The notes: a model not told the origin generated them from the sequence alone. Positions 1-13,797 are shown, counted from the stretch's first letter. The stretch is DNA of 64,000 nt from Actinomadura coerulea (GCF_014208105.1 NZ_JACHMQ010000001.1:5022001-5086000), one strand, 5' to 3'. Translations and numbers: made by a program.

Positions 1-407
1 ACCAGCACCCGCAGCCCGTGCGCCCGGAACCGGGTCACCATGGCGCCGAACGCCTCGGGCCCGCCCAGCTCCTCCGACAGCCGGGAGTGGTCGACGACGT
101 CGTAGCCGTGCGTGGAACCCGGCGCGGCCTGAAGGACCGGCGACAGGTAGACGTGCGAGACGCCGAGGGCCGACAGGTAGGGGGCCAGCGCCGCGGCGTC
201 GGCGAATCCGAAGTGCTCCTCGGGCGTCCCGCGGAGCTGGAGGCGGTAGGTGCCGGTCGGCGGCGCGGCGAGGGCGTCCTCCTCCGGGACACCGCCGTCC
301 ACGCGTTCGGATGTCTCCGCCCGTTCGGGCCGGTGGTCCTCGGACACGGTTTCCTCGGGGGGCTGGGTGACGGGTGTCGGTTCCTCGGGGACGGGCTCGG
401 CCTGCAT
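1..407 (-). CDS. treY: Maltooligosyl trehalose synthase, N-terminal part
   Basis: Only the first ~135 codons are in the window; the gene continues past base 1. TreY converts the reducing end of maltodextrins to a trehalosyl linkage, the first step of the TreY-TreZ trehalose route in the cytoplasm. After ~60 poorly conserved acidic residues the reading frame shows the GH13 start typical of the family: TYRLQL, then LGVSHVYLSPVLQA and GSTHGYDVVD. ATG at 407 lies 14 bases after the glgX stop, so the two are probably co-transcribed. This is the usual actinobacterial glgX-treY order, and treZ is expected outside the window. The acidic leader could be shortened by a later start. Confidence 0.88.
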   Translation of the reverse strand, partial: MQAEPVPEEPTPVTQPPEETVSEDHRPERAETSERVDGGVPEEDALAAPPTGTYRLQLRGTPEEHFGFADAAALAPYLSALGVSHVYLSPVLQAAPGSTHGYDVVDHSRLSEELGGPEAFGAMVTRFRAHGLRVL

Positions 408-421
408 CGCGTATCCCTGCC

Positions 422-2587
<2,166 letters not shown>

Positions 2588-2729
2588 TTGTTCCGCCCTT
2601 CGTCGAGTGCGGCGCCGTGGCGCCCGACCGCGCACGTACCGGGGGCCGCACCCCGGGAGCCTTTCCCCCTGGGGGATGGATCACACCGATCGGGACCCCA
2701 CTGGCCAGATCGGACATTCGTAGGTTACG

Positions 2730-2748
2730 TTAGGGGAGCCTTACCTTA
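2730..2748 (+). promoter_or_regulatory. Probable iron box (DmdR/IdeR type) upstream of bfd-bfr
   Basis: TTAGGGGAGCCTTACCTTA matches the IdeR/DmdR consensus TTAGGTTAGSCTAACCTAA at about 15 of 19 positions, including both outer TTAGG/CCT arms. It lies in the glgX-bfd divergent region, 73 bases before the bfd start. In actinobacteria such boxes place iron storage genes under iron control; the direction (activation or repression) cannot be read from the sequence. Confidence 0.7.
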
Positions 2749-2821
2749 ATGAGGGCGCCCTTACCGGCGCCGGTGGGCACGCTGCGAAGAGGACGAGCCG
2801 CACGGAAGGTCTTCCACCGGA

Positions 2822-3046
2822 ATGTACGTCTGCATCTGCAACGCCGTCACAGAGGACGACGTTCACGGCTGCATGGCGAGCGGTTGCACGACGGCCAAGG
2901 CCGTCAAGGCGGCCTGCGGCTTCAAGCCCGGCTGCGGCCTGTGCACCAAACGCATCCACACGATGGTCAGCGAGTACCGCGCCTCCATGACCCTGGCGGA
3001 CGCCCTGCTCGGCGGAAACGATCCCGCGTCCACGACCGCCGCCTGA
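2822..3046 (+). CDS. bfd: Bacterioferritin-associated ferredoxin (Bfd)
   Basis: A 74-residue [2Fe-2S] protein of the BFD family, which reduces the haem iron of bacterioferritin so that stored iron can be released. The cluster ligands are clear: C4 and C6 in MYVCICNAVT, and C38 and C41 in PGCGLC. Three further cysteines (C17, C22, C32) are present. It is followed after ~106 bases by bfr on the same strand, the classical partner arrangement, and is preceded by a near-consensus iron box, so both genes are probably iron-controlled. The Shine-Dalgarno sequence is weak. Confidence 0.93.
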   Translation: MYVCICNAVTEDDVHGCMASGCTTAKAVKAACGFKPGCGLCTKRIHTMVSEYRASMTLADALLGGNDPASTTAA

Positions 3047-3152
3047 GCACGCCCTCCCCACGCCCCTTCCTCACGGTCCGTTTCGGCACGGGAACGCGCT
3101 GTGTGTGATCAGGTACTGTCCCGGATCCGCTCCGGCATGGAAGCATGGGGCC

Positions 3153-3650
3153 ATGGAAGGCGACAACGACATCATCGCTCTGCTGAACGAGCAGCTCACC
3201 GCCGAACTCACGGCGATCAACCAGTACTTCCTGCATTCGAAGATGCAGGAGAACTGGGGCTTCACCCGCATCGCCAAGCACACCCGCGACGAGTCCTTCG
3301 ACGAGATGCGGCACGCGGAGCGGCTCACCGACCGGATCCTGTTCCTGGAGGGCCTGCCGAACTACCAGAAGCTCGGCACCCTGCGCATCGGGCAGACCAT
3401 CGTCGAGCAGCTCAAGGCGGACCTGGAGATCGAGATGGAGGCCGTGGCCCGGCTGCGGCCCGGCATCGAGCTGATGCGCTCGCGCGGAGACGTCACCTCC
3501 GCACGGATCTTCGAGGACATCCTCGCCGACGAGGAGGAGCACATCGACTACCTGGAGACCGAGCTGAGCCTCGTCCAGGCCCTCGGCGAGCAGAACTACC
3601 TGCAGCGCCTCACCGACTCGCCCGGCGAGGGCGGCCCGAGCCCCGTCTGA
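3153..3650 (+). CDS. bfr: Bacterioferritin
   Basis: Haem-containing 24-mer ferritin that oxidises Fe(II) and stores it as a ferric mineral in the cytoplasm. Starting at ATG 3153 the protein has 165 residues and the family numbering fits exactly: ferroxidase ligands E18, E51, H54, E94, E127 and H130, and haem-axial M52 in DEMRH. An upstream ATG at 3105 would add 16 residues before the conserved start and is rejected. It is partnered with bfd upstream. The stop lies 3 bases from the stop of the convergent cyclase gene, leaving no room for a separate terminator. Confidence 0.95.
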   Translation: MEGDNDIIALLNEQLTAELTAINQYFLHSKMQENWGFTRIAKHTRDESFDEMRHAERLTDRILFLEGLPNYQKLGTLRIGQTIVEQLKADLEIEMEAVARLRPGIELMRSRGDVTSARIFEDILADEEEHIDYLETELSLVQALGEQNYLQRLTDSPGEGGPSPV

Positions 3651-3653
3651 GCC

Positions 3654-4664
3654 TCACGTGGCCCGCCCGCCGCTCCGGCGCAGCACGTACGGCTGGATGA
3701 TGCCGAGGCCGCGGACGGGACGCTTGACGATCCGCGTGACCTCGTAGCCCGGCGCCTTCTCCAGGCACGCCGCCAGCTCGGCGTCGATCACCACCGCGCC
3801 CGGCCGGGCGAGCGAGGTGAGCCGGGCCGCGAGGTTCACGGTCGTGCCGAACACGTCGCCCATCAGCGGCAGGACGGGCCCGTGGGCGACGCCGACCCGC
3901 ACGTCCGGGACCTCGGTCTCGTCCTGGATCGCCGCCGCCACCGTCAGCGCGATCTCCGCGCCGATCTCCGGCGTCTCCGCGCTGAACAGCACCTCGTCGC
4001 CGAGTGTCTTCACCAGCCGGCCGCCGCAGGAGGCGATGATGTCGGCGGCGGTCTCCTCGAACCACTCCACGACGCGGGCGAGCTCGATCTCCTCCAGCTC
4101 CCGGCTGACCTGGGTGAAGGACACCATGTCCGCGAACCCGACCGTGGTCATCGGGCGGCCCGCGGAGTCGCCGTTCTCCCGGCTCGCCGCGGCGGCCAGC
4201 GCCCGCGTCCCCGCGGCCGCGAGCTGCCGCCGCCAGGCGTGCAGGACCAGCGGCTCGAAGTCGCCGATGTGCTTCTCGGCGATGTCCACCACCGTGTCCA
4301 CCGCCTGCGCGGACGGCGTCTCGGTCAGGTCCTGCGTCAGCATGCTGCGCAGCAGGTTGACCTGCCACTCGGCGAGCCTGGTCATGGTCTGGCCGAACGC
4401 CCTGACCAGCCGGATCACGCCGTCCTCGTCCAGGATCCCGTCGTCGACGAGCCCGCGGAGCCGGTCCAGCGCCTCCACGTCGCCCTCGGTGTAGGCGATC
4501 GTCTCGTCCGGCATCGACGGGTAGCCGAACGCCCGCCAGATCCGTCCGGCGAAGTCCCGCGACACGCCGGACAGCCGGACCGCCTCGACGCGGTTGTACC
4601 GCAGCTCGCCGCCCAGCAGGAGCTCTTCGATCTCCTTCGGATCCGGCAATCCGGCCGCCATCAT
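3654..4664 (-). CDS. Class III adenylate cyclase with N-terminal regulatory domain
   Basis: A 336-residue soluble protein predicted to make cAMP from ATP. The C-terminal CHD domain (about 170-336) has all canonical residues: metal-binding D179 (FADM) and D223 (KTLGDE), adenine-selecting K219 and D270, and transition-state N277 and R281 (NLAAR). The first ~150 residues contain a helical region with no membrane segment (ELRYNRVEAVRLSGV), resembling the autoinhibitory, pH-responsive regulatory domain of mycobacterial Rv1264; that assignment is by pattern only. The gene stands alone, convergent with bfr. GTP use is unlikely given the K/D pair. Confidence 0.88.
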   Translation of the reverse strand: MMAAGLPDPKEIEELLLGGELRYNRVEAVRLSGVSRDFAGRIWRAFGYPSMPDETIAYTEGDVEALDRLRGLVDDGILDEDGVIRLVRAFGQTMTRLAEWQVNLLRSMLTQDLTETPSAQAVDTVVDIAEKHIGDFEPLVLHAWRRQLAAAGTRALAAAASRENGDSAGRPMTTVGFADMVSFTQVSRELEEIELARVVEWFEETAADIIASCGGRLVKTLGDEVLFSAETPEIGAEIALTVAAAIQDETEVPDVRVGVAHGPVLPLMGDVFGTTVNLAARLTSLARPGAVVIDAELAACLEKAPGYEVTRIVKRPVRGLGIIQPYVLRRSGGRAT

Positions 4665-4784
4665 CCGCCCCTCAGTCCGCGGCCGCCGTGGGCCGTGGCG
4701 GCGGCGTCGTGAATCGGTACCCGCACATATCGTCGCAGATCAGCATCAACGTCAGCGCGCGGATGCCGGATCGTCCCGTCCCGT

Positions 4785-5663
4785 TCACCGGACGTGCACC
4801 ACATCGCCCGCACTGACCGCCGTGTCGCCGGCCGGTCCGGCCACCACGAGCCGGCCCGACCCGTCCACGTCCCGCGCCGTCCCGGCGACCCGCTCCCCGC
4901 CGGGCATCTCCACCCGCACCTCGCGGCCGAGGGTCGCGCACAGGTCCCGGTACGCGGTGCGCAGCCCGCTGGTCTCCGGATCACCGCCGAGCGCCGTCCA
5001 CTCCTGGTACCAGGTGCCGAACTCGCGCAGGATCGCGCGCAGCAGCGGGGCCCGGTCGCTGTGCGGCGCGCCCTCGATCGCGAGGGACGTCGCCGTCGGC
5101 ACCGGCAGCTCGTCCTCGCGCAGCCCCACGTTCAGCCCGACCCCGACCACGAGCCCGCCGTCCACCATCTCGGCGAGGATCCCGGCGAGCTTGCGGTCCC
5201 CGACGAGCACGTCGTTCGGCCATTTGAGGCGCACGTCCACCGCGGTGTCGCCGCCCTCACCGCCCTCGCCGCCGTCGCCGAGGAACCCCTCCCCCGCCTG
5301 CGACCAGGCGGTCATCCGGCGGAGGGCGGTGGCGACCGCGACGCCCGTCAGCAGCGACGCCCACGCGAGCCGCTCCACCGGCACGCGGGGACGCAGCAGC
5401 ATCGAGAACATCAGCCCCGACCGCGGCGGCGCCGTCCAGGTGCGCCCGAGCCGCCCGCGGCCCGCCGTCTGAAGCTCGGTGACCAGCACGGTCCCCTCCG
5501 GCGCGCCCTCCCGCGCCCGTTCCGCGAGGTCGGCGTTGGTGGACCCGGTCTCCTCCACCACGCGGACGTCCCGCCACAGCCCGCCCTCCCGCACGAGCGC
5601 GCGCCGCAGCGCCGCCTCGTGCAGCGGCGGCCTGCCGAGATCCCCATAACGTGAGTCGCTCAC
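4785..5663 (-). CDS. birA: Biotin--[acetyl-CoA-carboxylase] ligase
   Basis: Activates biotin as biotinyl-AMP and transfers it to the BCCP lysine of acyl-CoA carboxylases. The 292-residue protein shows the ATP/biotin-binding loop GRGRLGR (68-74), the KWPNDV motif (147-152) and GVGLNVG, followed by a small C-terminal SH3-like domain. It has no N-terminal helix-turn-helix, so it is a monofunctional ligase rather than a repressor. A Gly/Glu-rich insertion (GEGGEGG) precedes KWPNDV. Its likely substrate here is the biotin carboxylase/BCCP encoded at about 33.5 kb. The gene is divergent from the enoyl-CoA hydratase. Confidence 0.94.
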   Translation of the reverse strand: MSDSRYGDLGRPPLHEAALRRALVREGGLWRDVRVVEETGSTNADLAERAREGAPEGTVLVTELQTAGRGRLGRTWTAPPRSGLMFSMLLRPRVPVERLAWASLLTGVAVATALRRMTAWSQAGEGFLGDGGEGGEGGDTAVDVRLKWPNDVLVGDRKLAGILAEMVDGGLVVGVGLNVGLREDELPVPTATSLAIEGAPHSDRAPLLRAILREFGTWYQEWTALGGDPETSGLRTAYRDLCATLGREVRVEMPGGERVAGTARDVDGSGRLVVAGPAGDTAVSAGDVVHVR

Positions 5664-5743
5664 ACGACCAATCCAACCCCATCACGATTTCGATCTTGGG
5701 ACCGGCGTCCGGCCGCGGCGCCCGCGCTCGTTAGGGTGCCCCC

Positions 5744-6517
5744 ATGGATGGTGTGACGCTGCGGCGCGACGGGCACGTCGCGGAGATCGTGCTGGACCGG
5801 CCCGAGGCCCTCAACGCCCTGTCGACCGCGATGGCCCGGCGCCTCGCGGACGTGTGCGCCGAGGTGGCGGCGGACGCGTCGGTCCGCGCCGTGGTCCTCA
5901 GCGCCGCCGGGGAGAAGGCGTTCTGCGTGGGCGCCGACCTCAAGGAGCGGGGCGCGATGACCGACGAGGAGATCCTCGCGCAGCGCCCCGTCTTCCGCGC
6001 CGCGTTCGGCGGCGTCCTGAACCTCCCGCAGCCGGTGGTCGCGGCCGTGCACGGCTACGCCCTCGGCGGCGGCTGCGAGTTCGCGCTGTCCGCCGACATC
6101 GTCGTCGCTGACGAGTCGGCCGTGTTCGGCCTCCCCGAGGTGGGCGTCGGCCTCGTGCCCGGCGGCGGCGGAACCCAGCTCGCCCTGCGCCGCCTCGGCC
6201 CCGGCAAGGCCGCCGACCTGGTCTTCACCGGCCGCCGCCTCGGCATCGAGGAGGCCCTCGCCTACGGCCTCGCCGACCGCCGGGTCCCCGCGGGCACCGC
6301 CCGCGAGGAGGCCCTCGGCATCGCCGGGGTCATCGCCGGCAACTCCCCCACCGCCGTCCGCGCCGCCAAGCGCGCCATGCGCCAGGGCGCCGGCACCGCC
6401 CTCGAAGCCGCCCTCGACCTCGAAGAGAACGCCTGGCGCACCGTCGCCTTCTCCGCCGACCGCCGCGAGGGAATCGCCGCCTTCAACGAGAAGCGCAAGC
6501 CCAACTGGCCGTCCTAG
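5744..6517 (+). CDS. Enoyl-CoA hydratase/isomerase family protein
   Basis: A 257-residue crotonase-fold protein, probably hydrating 2-enoyl-CoA in fatty acid or amino acid degradation. The CoA oxyanion-hole regions are AFCVGADLKER (about 60-69) and GYALGGGCEFAL (104-115). Both acid-base glutamates of true hydratases are present, E112 and E132 (LPEVGVGLVPGGGGTQ). The C-terminal helix ends AFNEKRKPNW as in the family. It is transcribed divergently from birA and convergently with ppc. The exact substrate cannot be read; related proteins serve short- to medium-chain acyl-CoAs. Confidence 0.9.
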   Translation: MDGVTLRRDGHVAEIVLDRPEALNALSTAMARRLADVCAEVAADASVRAVVLSAAGEKAFCVGADLKERGAMTDEEILAQRPVFRAAFGGVLNLPQPVVAAVHGYALGGGCEFALSADIVVADESAVFGLPEVGVGLVPGGGGTQLALRRLGPGKAADLVFTGRRLGIEEALAYGLADRRVPAGTAREEALGIAGVIAGNSPTAVRAAKRAMRQGAGTALEAALDLEENAWRTVAFSADRREGIAAFNEKRKPNWPS

Positions 6518-6649
6518 CCCAGGGGGCGACCCCGTGGAGCCCCCCGTCACGGGCCGGGCCACCCGCGCCCCCGCTCAGGCACCTGTTCGGCCATGTGGAC
6601 GATGCTGCGGCCGCCGAGGCGGTCGGCCGGGACGGCGGGCCCGATCACT

Positions 6650-9274
<2,625 letters not shown>

Positions 9275-9402
9275 CCGACCAAGGGTAACGAGGGGCCGCG
9301 CGGCGCCTCCCCACCGGCCCGCGCCTCCCGCGGGCCGCGTCCGTCCCGGTCAGCGGGCCCCGGCCGCGAGGGCGGCATCAGCGGGCGGTTACCCTGGCGC
9401 GC

Positions 9403-10995
9403 ATGGCGATGGAAGCCCCTGAACCCCCGGTGGACTACGACATCCACACCACGGCGGGAAAGATCGCGGACCTGGAGCGGCGCCGCTACGAGGCGGTGCA
9501 CGCCGGCTCGGCGCGCGCCGTCGAGAAGCAGCACGCCAAGGGCAAGATGACGGCCCGGGAGCGGATCGACGCGCTCCTGGACCCCGGCTCGTTCGTCGAG
9601 TTCGACGAGATGGCGCGGCACCGCTCCACCAACTTCGGGATGGAGAAGAACCGCCCCTACGGCGACGGCGTCGTCACCGGCCACGGCACGGTGGACGGAC
9701 GCCCCGTCGCGGTCTTCAGCCAGGACTTCACCGTCTCCGGCGGCTCCCTCGGCGAGGTCTTCGGCGAGAAGATCTGCAAGGTCATGGACCACGCGGTCAC
9801 CAACGGCTGCCCGGTGATCGGCATCAACGACTCCGGCGGCGCGCGGATCCAGGAGGGCGTGGTCGCGCTCGGCCTGTACGCGGAGATCTTCAAGCGGAAC
9901 GTGCACGCCTCCGGCGTCATCCCCCAGATCTCGCTGGTCATGGGGCCGTGCGCGGGCGGGGCCGTGTACTCCCCCGCGATCACCGACTTCATCGTCATGG
10001 TGGACCAGACGTCCCACATGTTCATCACCGGGCCGGACGTCATCAAGACGGTCACCGGCGAGGAGGTGACCATGGAGGAGCTCGGCGGCGCCCACTCGCA
10101 CAACTCGCGCTCCGGGGTCGCCCACTACCAGGGGTCGGACGAGGACGACGCGATCGAGTACGTCAAGGCGCTGCTGTCGTACCTGCCGTCGAACAACCTG
10201 TCCGACGCGCCCGCCTTCGACGTGCCGGTCGACCCCTCCGAGGTGGACGAGGAGCTCGACGCCCTCATCCCCGACTCCCCGAACCAGCCGTACGACATGC
10301 ACACCGCCATCGAGCACGTGCTGGACGACGGCGAGTTCCTGGAGGTCCAGGCGCTGTACGCGCCCAACATCATCGTCGGCTTCGGCCGGGTCGAGGGCCG
10401 CTCGGTCGGCATCGTCGCCAACCAGCCGATGCAGTTCGCCGGGACGCTCGACATCGACGCCTCCGAGAAGGCCGCCCGGTTCGTGCGGACCTGCGACGCC
10501 TTCAACATCCCGGTGCTGACGTTCGTGGACGTCCCCGGCTTCCTGCCCGGCACCGACCAGGAGTGGAACGGGATCATCCGGCGCGGCGCGAAGCTGCTGT
10601 ACGCCTACGCCGAGGCCACCGTCCCGCTCGTCACGGTCATCACCCGCAAGGCCTACGGCGGCGCCTACGACGTCATGGGGTCCAAGCACCTCGGCGCCGA
10701 CATCAACCTGGCGTGGCCGACCGCGCAGATCGCCGTGATGGGCGCGCAGGGCGCGGTCAACATCCTGTACCGGCGCGAGCTGGCCTCCGCGGACGACCCC
10801 GACGCCCGCCGCGCCGAACTGATCACCGAGTACGAGGACGCGCTCGCCAACCCCTACATCGCGGCGGAGCGCGGCTACGTCGACAACGTGATCAAGCCGT
10901 CCGAGACGCGCGGGCAGGTGGTGCGGGCGCTGCGGGCGCTGCGGGAGAAGCGCAAGACGCTGCCGCCCAAGAAGCATGGGAACATCCCGCTCTAG
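9403..10995 (+). CDS. Acyl-CoA carboxylase carboxyltransferase (beta) subunit, propionyl-CoA type
   Basis: A 530-residue carboxyltransferase that moves CO2 from carboxybiotin to an acyl-CoA, giving methylmalonyl- or malonyl-CoA. It has the paired crotonase-like halves: [11 protein letters not shown] and [12 protein letters not shown] in the first, [16 protein letters not shown] and the [10 protein letters not shown] segment in the second. The length and sequence match actinobacterial PccB/AccD5, so propionyl-CoA is the likely substrate; closely related paralogues take acetyl- or longer acyl-CoA. It is followed by a short epsilon subunit gene 30 bases downstream, as in the streptomycete pccB-pccE pair. 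The biotinylated alpha subunit is probably the gene at about 33.5 kb. Confidence 0.94.
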   Translation: MAMEAPEPPVDYDIHTTAGKIADLERRRYEAVHAGSARAVEKQHAKGKMTARERIDALLDPGSFVEFDEMARHRSTNFGMEKNRPYGDGVVTGHGTVDGRPVAVFSQDFTVSGGSLGEVFGEKICKVMDHAVTNGCPVIGINDSGGARIQEGVVALGLYAEIFKRNVHASGVIPQISLVMGPCAGGAVYSPAITDFIVMVDQTSHMFITGPDVIKTVTGEEVTMEELGGAHSHNSRSGVAHYQGSDEDDAIEYVKALLSYLPSNNLSDAPAFDVPVDPSEVDEELDALIPDSPNQPYDMHTAIEHVLDDGEFLEVQALYAPNIIVGFGRVEGRSVGIVANQPMQFAGTLDIDASEKAARFVRTCDAFNIPVLTFVDVPGFLPGTDQEWNGIIRRGAKLLYAYAEATVPLVTVITRKAYGGAYDVMGSKHLGADINLAWPTAQIAVMGAQGAVNILYRRELASADDPDARRAELITEYEDALANPYIAAERGYVDNVIKPSETRGQVVRALRALREKRKTLPPKKHGNIPL

Positions 10996-11025
10996 CGGGG
11001 ACACGCCCGGAATGTGGGAGATCTT

Positions 11026-11268
11026 GTGACCGCCGACAGCAAGCCGTTCCTCCGGGTCGTCCGCGGCGACCCGGGTCCGGAGGAGGTCGCGGCGCTCGTC
11101 GCCGTGCTGACCGCCCGCGCCCGGGCGGCCGCCGCGTCCCGCGACGGCGCGGCCCCGCCCGCTCCGTCGCGCTGGGCCGACCGCACCCGGCTCGTCCGCG
11201 CCGCTCTCGCGGGCGGGCCGCGGCCGCGGGGGCCGGGCGCGTGGAGGGCGAGCGGCCTGCCGCGCTGA
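11026..11268 (+). CDS. Acyl-CoA carboxylase epsilon subunit
   Basis: An 80-residue protein with the AccE/PccE signature PFLRVVRGDPGPEEVAAL followed by an Ala-rich helix and a Trp-containing basic tail (SRWADRTRLVR). Epsilon subunits stabilise the actinobacterial carboxyltransferase hexamer and raise activity. The start is GTG 11026, with GGGAG five bases upstream; an in-frame ATG 12 bases earlier lacks such a site. It is placed directly behind the beta subunit gene, so the two are surely one transcription unit. Confidence 0.88.
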   Translation: MTADSKPFLRVVRGDPGPEEVAALVAVLTARARAAAASRDGAAPPAPSRWADRTRLVRAALAGGPRPRGPGAWRASGLPR

Positions 11269-11357
11269 CGCCGACGCGGGCCTCGCCGGGCCGCCCCGCG
11301 ACATGTCAGCGTGGTTCGCACCCGGCGGGGCGCTCCGCACGAATAAGGTGGAAGGCC

Positions 11358-12416
11358 ATGGCCACCTCGGAGTACGTCCCACAGCCCGCGCGATATGCGA
11401 TCTTCGTCGACGCGGGGTACCTCTACGCGGCCTCCGGGGCCCTGCTGCTCGGTTGCGGTTCCCGGCGCGAGTACCGCGTCGCCGCGGAGAAGCTGATCAA
11501 GGCGCTCACCGACCACGCCGACGAGCAGCGGCGCGGCGAGCTCCTGCGGGTGTACTGGTTCGACGCGGCCCCGAAGCGCCAGCCGACCGTCGACCAGCGG
11601 GTGATCGCCAACCTGCCGCTGGTGAAGCTGCGGCTCGGCAACCTGAACGCCCAGGGGCAGCAGAAGGGCGTGGACGCCCAACTGCGCGCCGACCTGGAGG
11701 CCCTGGCCCGGCACCGCGCGATCACCGACGCGGTCCTGCTGGCCGGCGACGAGGACATGCTGCCCGCCGTGGAGGCCGCGCAGCGCTACGGCGTCCGCGT
11801 GCACCTGTGGGGCGTGGAGCCGACGCACGGCTCCAACCAGGCCGAGTGGCTGGTGTGGGAGTCCGACACGGTCGAGGTGCTGCCCGCCGAGTTCCTGCGC
11901 CCGTACTTCACCAAGGCCAAGGTGCTGCCGGTGCCCGCGCCCGGCTCCGCCGCCGCGGTCCGCGACGCCGCGGCCGCCGCCCAGCGCACCAACCCCGTCC
12001 CGTCGCCGTCGCAGGTGTTCGCGGGGCGTCCCCCGGCGGTCAAGCCGGCGCCCGCGGCGGCCCGCGCGGCCGTCCCGGTGCCGGGCGCCGTCACGCCCGC
12101 CACGGTGGCCGCGTCGCTGAACTCCGCCACGGCCGCTCCGGCCGACGGCAAGCTCGGCCCCGACCGCGACCACATGCTGGAGATCGGCGAGCACGTCGCC
12201 CAGAAGTGGATCTTCGAGCGCGGCCGGGACAACATCCGCGACCTGCTGCCCGGCCCGATCCTGCCGCCCGTCATCGACAAGGAACTGCTGATCGAGGCGG
12301 AGAAGGAGCTCGGCGGCTCGCTGCGCCCCTACCAGGAGGCCCGCACCTGGCTGCGGGACGGCTTCTGGGAGCGCGTCTACCGCGAGTTCGGCATAGGCAT
12401 CGGCAAGTCCGACTAG
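11358..12416 (+). CDS. NYN domain protein (predicted PIN-like ribonuclease)
   Basis: A 352-residue protein whose first ~170 residues form an NYN domain, the PIN-like fold found in predicted RNases. The acidic metal-binding set is visible: D18 in AIFVDAGYLY, D106 in KGVDAQ, and D131/D133 in LLAGDEDMLP. A Pro/Ala-rich linker (about 195-255) leads to a C-terminal helical region with HMLEIGEHVAQKW and LRDGFWERVYREFG, reminiscent of an RNA-binding module but not recognised. The start is ATG 11358, since the frame upstream runs through other genes. The RNA substrate is unknown. There is no toxin-antitoxin partner next to it. Confidence 0.85.
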   Translation: MATSEYVPQPARYAIFVDAGYLYAASGALLLGCGSRREYRVAAEKLIKALTDHADEQRRGELLRVYWFDAAPKRQPTVDQRVIANLPLVKLRLGNLNAQGQQKGVDAQLRADLEALARHRAITDAVLLAGDEDMLPAVEAAQRYGVRVHLWGVEPTHGSNQAEWLVWESDTVEVLPAEFLRPYFTKAKVLPVPAPGSAAAVRDAAAAAQRTNPVPSPSQVFAGRPPAVKPAPAAARAAVPVPGAVTPATVAASLNSATAAPADGKLGPDRDHMLEIGEHVAQKWIFERGRDNIRDLLPGPILPPVIDKELLIEAEKELGGSLRPYQEARTWLRDGFWERVYREFGIGIGKSD

Positions 12417-12520
12417 CCGATACCGCGATACCGTCGCCGCAGTGAACACGTTTGGCAATTAACCGGATGCGCAACGTCGTCCCTAGGTAAGGTCCCCGCC
12501 GTGATTGGGGGAGACCGCGC

Positions 12521-13735
12521 ATGCAACCTCACAAGGGACGATCACGGGCCGCCGCGCTGCCGCTCGCCGCGGCCCTCGCACTGACCGGCCTCGCCGGATG
12601 CGAGTCGCCCGTCCCGTTCTACCGGCCCGGGGAGGGCTCCCCGGACGACCCGGTCGTCGGGCTCGGCGGACCGGCGCCCTACCTGCCCGCGCACCCGGGC
12701 GGCGCCCCGCGCGCGTCCGAGTCCGGGCCGCCCGCAGGGGTGCCCGTCGCACCCGCGGGCGGGCGCGTCTACGCCGCCACCGGCGCCGGGATGCTCGCAC
12801 CGGCCGCGCGCGGGCTGCCGCCGCGCCTCTACGTTCCGAACGGCCCCTACGTCGACGTCCTCGACCCCGCCGGGCTCAGGCTCGTCGGCCGGTTCCACAC
12901 CGGGGCGGCGGCCTCGCGGGTGGCGCCGTCGTGGGATCTGCGGCGGCTGTGGGCCACCGACCGCGCGAACGGCCTGCTCATCCCGCTCGGGCCGCGCAGC
13001 GGAAGGCAGGGCAGCCCGGCCCGGGTCACCGCGCCGACCGGGCTCTACTTCACCCCCGACGGCCGCGACGCGCTGGTCCTGGCGCGCCGTCCGGACCGGA
13101 TCGACGTGCGCGACCCGCACACGATGGCGCCGCGGGGGTCGGCGCCCCTGCCGTGCGCGGCCGGCCACGCCGACTTCACCCCCGACGGCGCGTCCCTGGT
13201 GGCCACGTGCGCCGCCGCCGGCCTGCTCACCCGCGTCGACCTGGCGAGCCGCGCCGTCTCCGGCACGCTCCGGCTGCCCGCCGGAGCGCGGCCCGGCGAC
13301 CTGCGGCTCTCCCCCGACGGGTCCGCCTTCTACGTCGCCGACCCCCGTCAGGGCGGGGTGTGGCTGGTGGACGCCCGGCGGTTCGCCATGCTGGGGTTCG
13401 TCCGGACGGGGGCCGGTGCCGGCGGCCTGGCGATCAGCAGGGACGCGCGCCGGCTCTTCGTCGTCGGCGGCGGCGCCGTCACCGCCGTCGAGTTCGGATC
13501 GCGACGGGTCGCGGCGCGCTGGCCGCTGCCCGAAGGCGGCTCACCCTCGCCGGGCGGGGTGTCCCCGGACGGGACTGCGCTGTGGCTCGCCGACCCCGCC
13601 GGCCTCGTCTACGCCGTCTCGACCCGCAACGGACGGGTACTCCAGTCCGTCCGGGTGTACGGACACCCAGGGGCCCTATCAATACACCCCCAACCAGGCC
13701 GCTACTCACTAGGCGGCACCGGCCTGTACCGCTAA
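12521..13735 (+). CDS. Lipoprotein with YncE-like beta-propeller
   Basis: A 404-residue predicted lipoprotein: basic start, hydrophobic core and lipobox LAGC with C27 as the lipidated residue. A Pro/Gly-rich stretch to about residue 90 is followed by repeated propeller blades, each with a DPxG/VDPxx strand and a FTPDG or LSPDG turn (YFTPDGRDALV, DFTPDGASLVA, RLSPDGSAFYV, GVSPDGTALWL). These fit a seven-bladed YVTN/YncE fold. Function is unknown; such proteins often bind ligands or partners at the cell surface. A GGGGAG site precedes the ATG. It ends just before a perfect 21-bp stem. Confidence 0.85.
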   Translation: MQPHKGRSRAAALPLAAALALTGLAGCESPVPFYRPGEGSPDDPVVGLGGPAPYLPAHPGGAPRASESGPPAGVPVAPAGGRVYAATGAGMLAPAARGLPPRLYVPNGPYVDVLDPAGLRLVGRFHTGAAASRVAPSWDLRRLWATDRANGLLIPLGPRSGRQGSPARVTAPTGLYFTPDGRDALVLARRPDRIDVRDPHTMAPRGSAPLPCAAGHADFTPDGASLVATCAAAGLLTRVDLASRAVSGTLRLPAGARPGDLRLSPDGSAFYVADPRQGGVWLVDARRFAMLGFVRTGAGAGGLAISRDARRLFVVGGGAVTAVEFGSRRVAARWPLPEGGSPSPGGVSPDGTALWLADPAGLVYAVSTRNGRVLQSVRVYGHPGALSIHPQPGRYSLGGTGLYR

Positions 13736-13741
13736 GGCGTC

Positions 13742-13797
13742 GACTTGCGGCGTGTTGCCCTTCTGAGAGCGCCGATAAGGGCAACACGCCGCAAGTC
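13742..13797. terminator. Perfect 21-bp stem-loop between convergent genes
   Basis: Arms 13742-13762 and 13777-13797 are perfectly complementary over 21 bases around a 14-base loop (CTGAGAGCGCCGAT). The structure fills the whole gap between the lipoprotein stop and the stop of the LysM-BTAD gene, whose TGA overlaps the last stem bases. No T-tract follows on either side, which is common for actinobacterial bidirectional terminators. Confidence 0.85.

Noticed and set aside
4665-4784. Gap between cyclase and birA as a possible regulatory RNA
   Set aside because: Only ordinary GC-rich sequence with no repeat, riboswitch-like element or clear hairpin.
11026-12416. Carboxylase beta, epsilon and NYN as one long frame starting at 9948
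   Set aside because: The first two thirds are out-of-phase translation of the carboxylase genes; only the part from ATG 11358 is a conserved NYN protein.
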